From CAVQZC01 sp963718315 (lineage in GTDB: Bacteria; Actinomycetota; Thermoleophilia; Gaiellales; JAICJC01), in contig CAVQZC010000003.1 of assembly GCA_963718315.1 (NCBI GenBank), positions 200,010-264,009 of the forward strand: a stretch of DNA of 64,000 bases, in the 5' to 3' direction. Shown here one piece after another: positions 57,888 to 64,000 of this stretch (its first letter is position 1; the number at the start of each line of letters is the position of its first letter). The position numbers and the translations under genes were made by a program. The notes below the pieces were generated by a model, which saw only the letters and a program-made list of their open reading frames with translations, was not told where the DNA came from and searched no databases.

Positions 57888-58060
57888 TCGGAAGTAGTCT
57901 CGGCAGTGCCGTCCCTGACCCCTTCCTGAGCGTGGAAGAACGGTATTGCGCGGCGTGTCCCTGGCTGGCCGAAGTCACGCGCACGGATCTCACGATCGAG
58001 AACGGCAAGGTGACGCAGCACCGCGTCCGCCTCGACATCTCGTTCGAGTCCGAAGCCAAC
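57888..58060 (+). pseudogene. Dodecin-like fragment, frame-broken
   Basis: WLAEVTRTDLTIENGKV and the following strands to DISFESEA match the second half of dodecins, small flavin-storage proteins. The preceding ERGRTVLRGVS lies in another frame (one extra base near 57958), and the N-terminal strand and helix are not found. Either a remnant or badly sequenced. The remaining bases to 58220 show no gene. Confidence 0.4.
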
Positions 58061-58220
58061 GGCTGGCCGCAGAGCGCGTCGAGCCGGCGAGCTCGTGGGG
58101 CCGTGGTGATTCGCACCGCTGCGATCGGCTGCTTTGAAGGAGCGAGCCTCGATGTGCCCGTCAGTGTCTTCGGATCGATCGTACTGCTCCGTATAGACTC
58201 GGGCCGGGAAGGGAGACGGC

Positions 58221-59369
58221 GTGGACAAGTTGACCCTCGGTGTTGTGGCAACCTCGGCGAAGGAGCACGAGCGGCGACTGCCGATCCATCCCCAGCACCT
58301 CAGCCGGATCGAGTCTGACCTGCGTCAGCGGACATTCCTTGAGTGGGGCTACGGGCGGTCATACGGCATTGCCGACGAGGAGCTCGAGCCGCTGGTGGGA
58401 GGGATGCGGGAGCGCGCGCAGCTGATCGCCGAGTGCGACGTCATCCTGCTGCCCAAGCCGCAGCACGCAGATGTGGCCGCGATGCGTCCAGGGCAGGTGC
58501 TGTGGGGGTGGCCGCACTGCGTTCAGGACGCTGGGCTGACTCAGCTGGGCATCGACCGCCGGTTGACGATGATCGCATGGGAGGCGATGAACCACTACAC
58601 CTCCGGCGGCGCCTTCAGCCTGCACGTGTTTCACAAGAACAACGAGCTTGCAGGGTACTGCTCCGTCATGCACGCCTTGCAGCTGCGCGGCGTCACCGGG
58701 CACTTCGGCCCGCGGCTTGAAGCGGCCGTGATCAGCTTCGGCGCCACCGCCCGTGGCGCTGTGTCGGCACTGCTTGCGCTGGGCGTCTCAAACGTCACGG
58801 TGCTGACGCACCGAAGCGTTCCTGCCGTGGCCGCGCCGATGCCGCCCTCGCGGCTAGTGCACTATGACCTCGACGACGCCGCGCCGCGACCGCATCTGGC
58901 CCACCCCGAGCGCGGGTCGCTGGCCGAACTCCTCGGCCGACACGACATCGTCGTCAACTGTGTCCTGCAGGACACCGACAGTCCGTTGATGTTCGTCGCC
59001 AACGACGATCTCGGCCTGTTTCGGCGAGGGGCGCTGATCATCGACGTCTCATGCGACGAGGGCATGGGGTTTGAGTGGGCGCGTCCGACGTCGTTCGACG
59101 AACCGACGTTCACCGTCGGCGACGGCGTCCACTACTACGCGGTCGACCACAGTCCCTCCTATCTGTGGGACTCCGCCACCTGGGAGATCAGTGAGGCGTT
59201 GATCCCACACCTGGGTGCCGTCATGTCCGGCCCGTCTGGCTGGCAGGGGAGCGAGACGATTCGGAGGGCGATTGAGATTCAGGATGGCGTCGTCCTCGAC
59301 CCCCGCATCCTGTCGTTCCAGCAGCGGGAGGACGAGTATCCCCACAGGGCCGCGCAGCACGCCCCCTGA
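58221..59369 (+). CDS. N5-(carboxyethyl)ornithine synthase-like dehydrogenase
   Basis: A 382-residue protein of the alanine dehydrogenase/saccharopine dehydrogenase-like superfamily, closest in character to N5-(carboxyethyl)ornithine synthase. N-terminal GVVATSAKEHERRLPIHP matches the substrate domain; the Rossmann region is AAVISFGATARGAVSALLALG. Such enzymes join pyruvate to an amino acid amine with NAD(P)H. GTG 58221 has Shine-Dalgarno GGAGA. No partner gene is adjacent. Confidence 0.8.
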   Translation: MDKLTLGVVATSAKEHERRLPIHPQHLSRIESDLRQRTFLEWGYGRSYGIADEELEPLVGGMRERAQLIAECDVILLPKPQHADVAAMRPGQVLWGWPHCVQDAGLTQLGIDRRLTMIAWEAMNHYTSGGAFSLHVFHKNNELAGYCSVMHALQLRGVTGHFGPRLEAAVISFGATARGAVSALLALGVSNVTVLTHRSVPAVAAPMPPSRLVHYDLDDAAPRPHLAHPERGSLAELLGRHDIVVNCVLQDTDSPLMFVANDDLGLFRRGALIIDVSCDEGMGFEWARPTSFDEPTFTVGDGVHYYAVDHSPSYLWDSATWEISEALIPHLGAVMSGPSGWQGSETIRRAIEIQDGVVLDPRILSFQQREDEYPHRAAQHAP

Positions 59370-59561
59370 TCCTGGTTCGGCTGAACGTCGGCTCCTGGGC
59401 CTGGTCGTTCAGCTCTCGCCGAGGCCTGCGGGAGGAGTCGCCGCCTCACGCCCACGCCGGCACCTGGCGACATTGAAGGCAGGCCAGCCATGCCCTGGTG
59501 CGTGCTGGACGCCATCGGTGCAACCCCCGATCTCACCTGCTGGAACTCCGAAGGTGCGCGG
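59370..59561. other. Intergenic region between convergent genes
   Basis: No RNA, repeat or clear terminator recognised. Confidence 0.4.
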
Positions 59562-60689
59562 TCAGTCGAGCGTGGGGGCGTTGGCCAGGTAGTAGCCGAG
59601 GTGGTGGGCAGCGATCTTCCCGCCCGGCCACCAGAGCGGGTCGGTGCTCGCTTCAGCAGTTTCGCCATGACCGCCGGTCGGGTCGGCGAACAAGTAGCGA
59701 GGCGTCCCTCCCGTGATCAGCAGGCCGCGGAGCACGGGCCGTGCGGCGGGCGGCTCGGCGAGTGGGGCGCCGGCCTGCCGTGCCACGATGTGCGCGACCA
59801 GATCGGCCTGTCCGGCGGCGATGCCACCCTGCTTGATCGGGAAGTCGGTGACGTCGCCGACGGCGAACACGTCGTCGAGGCCGCGCACTCGCCCTCGATC
59901 GTCCACCGGCAGGAACCCCTCGCGGTCGTGCGGCAACCCGGCGATCGGGACGCCACGCGCCTGCGGAACGGACACCACGCGATCGGCAGCCAGCGTGCCA
60001 GACGGGACAACGTCCAGACCGCGATCGTGGACGCGGACAGGGTGGGTACTCGTGTGGACGACGATGCCGAGCTCGCCCAGGAGCTGTTCGACCGCTGTGC
60101 TGGCGTCACCGCCGAACTCGGCCAGCGGCCGGCTCTCGGGCGTCACCAGCTCGAGCTTCACACCAAGGATGCGACGCTCTCCAACATGCGTCGCCGTCAG
60201 CAACGCGAGCTCGTACAACGGGAGCTGCCACGAGACTGTGCTCGGAACGGCGAATATCACCCGCTTCACGGCGCCGGCGTCGATCCCCTCGAGGAGCTCC
60301 TTCATCGAGTCGACGTCCTCCTCGCCACGGAACACCAGCGCGCCGGGTAGTGCGGGGACACGCTGGGCGCCGCAGGCGATGACGGAAACGTCGTAGGGGA
60401 TCGTGCCGTCGGTGTCGGTGAAGGCCAGATGCTCGGTCGCGTCGATCCGGTCGAGTGCGGCCAGCATGTGACGCGTGTCCGCTGCGGCTGCCGCGTCGGA
60501 GATCGCGAAGCGGTGAACCTGACCACGCCCGAACGGCAGCGCAACCGATGCCGGGCGGTAGCGAAACTCGGTCTCCGGAGACAGCAACGTCGCGTCGACG
60601 CGCCCGCCGGCTAGGTCGTGTAGCGCCAGCATCGTCTCCAGCGCGCCCACACCGCCACCGACGATCACTACCCGCAACCTGCCGGACAC
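59562..60689 (-). CDS. FAD-dependent pyridine nucleotide-disulfide-type oxidoreductase (SQR/NDH-2-like)
   Basis: A 375-residue two-dinucleotide-binding flavoprotein. FAD loop VVIVGGGVGALETMLAL at the N-terminus, a second nucleotide-binding region near residue 150, and the C-terminal FAD motif DDVFAVGDVTDFPIKQGG. It resembles sulfide:quinone oxidoreductase and type II NADH dehydrogenase but shows no redox Cys pair. GTG 60689 is chosen for its Shine-Dalgarno AAGGAG; the open frame extends to 60809. Divergent from the TreT-like gene with 61 bp between starts. Confidence 0.85.
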   Translation of the reverse strand: MSGRLRVVIVGGGVGALETMLALHDLAGGRVDATLLSPETEFRYRPASVALPFGRGQVHRFAISDAAAAADTRHMLAALDRIDATEHLAFTDTDGTIPYDVSVIACGAQRVPALPGALVFRGEEDVDSMKELLEGIDAGAVKRVIFAVPSTVSWQLPLYELALLTATHVGERRILGVKLELVTPESRPLAEFGGDASTAVEQLLGELGIVVHTSTHPVRVHDRGLDVVPSGTLAADRVVSVPQARGVPIAGLPHDREGFLPVDDRGRVRGLDDVFAVGDVTDFPIKQGGIAAGQADLVAHIVARQAGAPLAEPPAARPVLRGLLITGGTPRYLFADPTGGHGETAEASTDPLWWPGGKIAAHHLGYYLANAPTLD

Positions 60690-60750
60690 GTCTCGCTCCT
60701 TCCCGGGGCGGCCCATCCCGCCTCGATGGTAGCTGCTGTACGGTTGCGTC

Positions 60751-62178
60751 GTGCCGTTCCGCGAAGTGGACATCCGGCCGCTGAGTCCGCGGCGGCTGGC
60801 ACCGGTCATCGGTGCAGAGCGGGTTCACGAGATGGCGGGAGCGATTCGGGAAGCGACCGGCATGCTGGGTTCACGTACGGTCGTGAACGTCAACTCGACG
60901 GCCGCCGGCGGGGGCGTCGCGGAGCTGCTCGAGACGGTGCTCGGATATGCCCGTGGCGGTGGAGTCGCCACCCGTTGGTTCGTGATCGAGGGCAGCCTCC
61001 CCTTCTTCGAGCTGACCAAGCGGATTCACAACGGCCTGTACGGATCGTCGGGCGACGGCGGAGAGCTGGGCGCATCCGAGCATGAGCTGTACGAGCAGAT
61101 GCTGGCCAGGAACGCGGGTGAGATCGACGGGCGTGTGCGTCGGGGGGACATCGTGTTGCTCCACGATCCGCAGACGGCCGGGCTGGCTCCAGCCTTCCGC
61201 GGACTCGGTGCGACCATCGTCTGGCGGTGTCACGTCGGCTCGGATCAGAGCAACGAGTGGACGGAACGCTCGTGGCGCTTCCTGCGGCCGTATCTGGAAG
61301 ACGTCGACGGCTACGTGTTCTCGAGCCCGCACTTCCGGCCCGCCTGGGTCGACCCCGCGCGCACCCACGTGATCTCGCCCTCGATAGATCCGTTCTCGCC
61401 CAAGAACATGGCTCTCACGCGGTCCGAGGTGCTTTCGCTGCTGGGCGGCGCCGGATTGACCGAACGCTCGCGGCCACAGGCGCGGGTTCGGTTTCCGCGC
61501 GGCAACGGTCGCACCGGCGTGCTGAGGCATCAGGCAGTCGTGGTGCGGGAGTCGTCTCCGCCACCGGCGGACGCGCCCCTGGTCGTCCAGATCTCGCGGT
61601 GGGACTGGATGAAGGACATGGCCGGCGTGATGGGGGGATTTGCCGAGAGCTTTGATCCCGCCGTCGGCGCCCATCTCGTGCTCGCGGGCCCGTCGGTGGA
61701 CGGTGTTGCGGACGATCCCGAGGCGTTCCAGGTGCTCGCGGACTGCCGCGACCGGTGGGAGGCGCTTCCGCAGGTCGTCCGCCGCCATGTTCACCTCGCC
61801 TGCCTGCCGACCGTCGATCAGGCCGAGAACGCCGTCCTCACGAACGCACTGCAGCGGCGCGCGACCATCGTCTGTCAGAAGAGCCTCGCCGAGGGGTTTG
61901 GGCTGACGGTTGCTGAGGCGATGTGGAAAGCGCGCCCCGTCGTCGCCAGCGCCGTTGGCGGGATCGTGGATCAGGTCCAGGGGCCCAACCTCGGCGTGCT
62001 GCTCCATGACCCAGCCGACCTGACCACGTTTGCGACCGTCATCGACCGATTGCTCCGAGCACCGGCCGAACGGCGCCGGCTGGGAACGAACGCGCGCCGC
62101 TTCGTTGTCCGCCGTCTGATGGTCGACCGCCACCTGCAGCGATACGTGGATCTGATCCGCTCGCTCTCGCTTCGGTAG
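60751..62178 (+). CDS. Trehalose synthase TreT-like glycosyltransferase (GT4)
   Basis: A 475-residue GT-B glycosyltransferase close to trehalose glycosyltransferring synthase (TreT), which forms trehalose from NDP-glucose and glucose. N-terminal VVNVNSTAAGGGVAELL matches the GxGG loop, LHDPQTAGL is characteristic, and the C-terminal donor motif is KSLAEGFGLTVAEAMWKARPVVAS (EX7E). GTG 60751 follows TACGGT (60739-60744) by 6 nt. It probably makes trehalose as an osmoprotectant. Confidence 0.88.
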   Translation: MPFREVDIRPLSPRRLAPVIGAERVHEMAGAIREATGMLGSRTVVNVNSTAAGGGVAELLETVLGYARGGGVATRWFVIEGSLPFFELTKRIHNGLYGSSGDGGELGASEHELYEQMLARNAGEIDGRVRRGDIVLLHDPQTAGLAPAFRGLGATIVWRCHVGSDQSNEWTERSWRFLRPYLEDVDGYVFSSPHFRPAWVDPARTHVISPSIDPFSPKNMALTRSEVLSLLGGAGLTERSRPQARVRFPRGNGRTGVLRHQAVVVRESSPPPADAPLVVQISRWDWMKDMAGVMGGFAESFDPAVGAHLVLAGPSVDGVADDPEAFQVLADCRDRWEALPQVVRRHVHLACLPTVDQAENAVLTNALQRRATIVCQKSLAEGFGLTVAEAMWKARPVVASAVGGIVDQVQGPNLGVLLHDPADLTTFATVIDRLLRAPAERRRLGTNARRFVVRRLMVDRHLQRYVDLIRSLSLR

Positions 62179-62186
62179 GTGACCGC

Positions 62187-62360
62187 TTGCGCCTCGAGGT
62201 GGGCGCTACGATCAGCCGGCGCGGAGATCGTGGGTGCAGCACGAGGATCGCAGTCCTGGGAACGGGGACGGTCGGCCAGACGCTGGCCGGGGAAGCTGTC
62301 CGTTCTGGGGCATCGAGGTGGTCGTCGGAACGCGCGACGGGGACCGTTCTGGGGTTGCGT
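62187..62360 (+). pseudogene. N-terminal fragment of NADP-binding oxidoreductase (F420 reductase-like)
   Basis: RIAVLGTGTVGQTLAG is a Rossmann start typical of NADPH-dependent F420 reductase/NAD-binding family proteins; the next strand VVVGTRD is found one frame over. Nothing of the remaining about 180 residues exists; the amidase 3' end begins at 62361 on the opposite strand. A truncated remnant, not merely an indel. Confidence 0.6.
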
Positions 62361-63818
62361 CTACCGCGCGGCGCCGACGTGCAGCGGTGGCACGCGGCCG
62401 GCCCAGGGCAACGCCTGCTCTAGCTGTGCGGCGACGCGCAGCAGCGTGGCCTCGTCGCCGAAGCGGCCGACCAGCTGCATGCCGATCGGCAGGCCGTCGC
62501 TGCTCTGGTGGAGCGGCAGGCTGATGGCGGGCTGGCCGGTGGCATTGAAGACCGGCAGGAACGACTCGAGCTGTGACCATGAGCTGAACAGCTCCCGCGG
62601 CTCGAGCTCGGACGTCCGGCTGGTAGACGCCCAGGCGGGCGGGCAGCGCGCCCAGCGTGGGGGTCAGCAGCAGGTCGAAGTCCGGCGAAGAACGCCGCCA
62701 TCTGGCGGCCGATGTACCCGGCGACGTCGATCGCGTGCAGCAGCTGCGCGACGGACAGCGCGCGCCCGTACTCGACCATGCGCAAGGTGGGCAGCTCGAG
62801 CGTGTCTGCGGCATGGCGTCGCGGCCCACCGCCTGCGCGAAGCCGTCGACGGTCTGGGCGGTGGTGGCCGACCAGATCACCGTCATCGCGTCGAGGAACT
62901 GTTCCCAGCAGAACTGCGGACTATGCCTCCGATCACCTCGTGCCCGAGCTCGGCCAGGAGCGCCGCCGTCTGCCTCGCAGGCCGCCCGCACCTCGGCCAC
63001 GACGTCGGCGCCGGACCACGGCTCGGTGCAGAAGGCCACGCGGAGCCGGCCGGTGTCGGCTCCCACCTCCGACAGCCAGCGGCCGTTCCGGCGCCGGCAC
63101 GGATTGCGGCATCGCCCGCCACCGGCCCGGCCAGCGCGTCCAGACAGGCGGCGGTGTCGCGCAGCGTCGGGTCGAGCAGGAAGTGCACCGCCCAGCCGAG
63201 CAGCGGCTCGCCGCCGGAGCCCCACGCGACACGGCCGCGGGTCGGCTTCAGCCCCACCACGCCGCAGGCGGAGGCGGGGATGCGGATCGAGCCGCCGCCG
63301 TCGGAGCCGGTCGCGACCGGCACGATGCCGGCGCCGACCGCTGCGCCCGAGCCCCCGCTCGAGCCCGCCGGCCATGTGATCGCGGCTCCACGGTGAGCAG
63401 GTGCGCCCGGCAGGCAAGCGTCTCGGTGGTGCCCATCACGCCGAACTCCGACGTGGTGGCGCGGCCGACCGGCACCATGCCGGAGCCGCGCACCCGGGAA
63501 ACGAGCTCGGACTGGGTCTGCGCCACCCAGCCCTCGGCCAGCCGGCTGCCGGCCTCGGTGGGCCGGCCGGCGTCGCCGTGGAACAGGTCCTTGAGCAGCG
63601 ATGGGGACGCCGTGAAACGGGCCCGGTACGGCGTTCGCGGCCGACTCGACCGCATCGGGGTAAAGGCCGACCACCGCGTTCAGCTCGCCGTCTACCTGCG
63701 CGGCAGCCTCCACCGCCAGCTCGGCCAGCCGGGCGGGTGTGACGGCACCCTCGCGCACCAGCCCGGCAAGCCCGAGCGCGTCGTGGGCCGCGTATTCGTC
63801 CAGTCGCACGGGCGCCAT
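62361..63818 (-). CDS. Amidase signature family protein (several frame breaks)
   Basis: An amidase-signature hydrolase of about 485 residues. ATG 63818 begins MAPVRLDEYAAHDALGLAG. Signature elements occur in order but in different frames: GPFHGVPIA, LKDLF, AGSSGGSGAAVGAG (Gly/Ser-rich core), TGSDGGGSIRIPAS (catalytic Ser loop), and the C-terminal GQPAISLPLHQSSDGLPIGMQLVGR ending at a stop 62361-62363. At least three indels are needed. Order and completeness suggest error rather than decay. Substrate unknown. Confidence 0.75.
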
Positions 63819-63913
63819 GGTACTGATCCACAGGGACTGCAAACCCTCAAACCGGGCCCCGCCGCACCGCAAGTCGAGGTTTCGCCGACAGAGGCCCTCG
63901 GTACACTCAAACC

Positions 63914-64000
63914 ATGAGTGTCGACGAGCCCCGCCTCGAGGGGCGGGACTTGCCAGTCACATCAGTCACCTTCCGGTCCGCGGTCGAGCAGCGGCCCGGC
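63914..64000 (+). CDS. Start of unidentified gene cut by window edge
   Basis: ATG 63914 opens MSVDEPRLEGRDLPVTSVTF, too short to assign. TACACT (63902-63907) ends exactly 6 nt before it, the leaderless pattern used by many genes here, which supports it as real. Confidence 0.5.
   Translation, partial: MSVDEPRLEGRDLPVTSVTFRSAVEQRPG

Overview
The window is a high-GC chromosomal segment of an actinobacterium. An SigA-type primary sigma factor, MmpL and DHA2 exporters, PgsA/PlsY, a class III (mycothiol/glutathione-type) alcohol dehydrogenase followed by a metallo-beta-lactamase-fold protein, an actinobacterial glucosamine-kinase-like gene and TreT-like trehalose synthase fit a deep-branching, Thermoleophilia-like member of the Actinomycetota. 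The phylum is well supported; the class is inference.

Layout. 0-6 kb: M55 aminopeptidase (cut by the window edge) with MscL, a DUF6624-like protein, nitroreductase, alcohol dehydrogenase plus MBL hydrolase, PilZ protein, isocitrate lyase. 6-13 kb: LysR regulator divergent from isocitrate lyase, a lipoprotein, a membrane protein, and an M20 peptidase / ATP-grasp / C45 acyltransferase trio. 12.7-17.7 kb: TetR with operator and efflux pump, membrane protein, gamma-glutamyltransferase, methyltransferase. 17.8-25 kb: diguanylate cyclase, thyX next to a pteridine-reductase-like SDR, superoxide dismutase, a UGT-type glycosyltransferase with a glucosamine/maltokinase-like kinase and a SIS-domain sugar isomerase. 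25-33 kb: acyl-CoA synthetase, Tat-type secreted protein, pgsA-plsY, folE2, Fpg/Nei glycosylase, asparaginase, primary sigma factor, tRNA-Tyr. 33-44.4 kb: MccF-like carboxypeptidase, a two-component pair whose kinase lacks its histidine domain, a SipW/TasA-like surface-fibre locus, amino acid permease, MmpL transporter.

From tRNA-Thr at 44.54 kb to about 60.6 kb the segment looks accessory: an N-terminally truncated tyrosine recombinase, orphan hypothetical genes, an isolated tRNA 3' end at 50.45 kb, gene-poor stretches, a gamma-glutamyltransferase pseudogene, a MarR-controlled cupin/CDGSH/sulfotransferase/SnoaL cluster, and secreted proteins (LanC-like toroid, GH114, IPT/TIG). After that come a sulfide:quinone-type flavoprotein, a TreT-like synthase, a broken oxidoreductase fragment, an amidase and the start of another gene.

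Two signals run through the window. First, at least 21 genes have a TANNNT -10 box ending 6-8 nt before the start codon, so they are probably transcribed as leaderless mRNAs; genes in the accessory block mostly have classical Shine-Dalgarno sequences instead. Second, about twenty single-base frame breaks interrupt otherwise conserved genes (pgsA, acyl-CoA synthetase, folE2, permease, asparaginase). This points to indel errors in the assembly rather than wholesale gene decay, so frameshifted entries below should be read as probably intact in the organism unless called pseudogenes.
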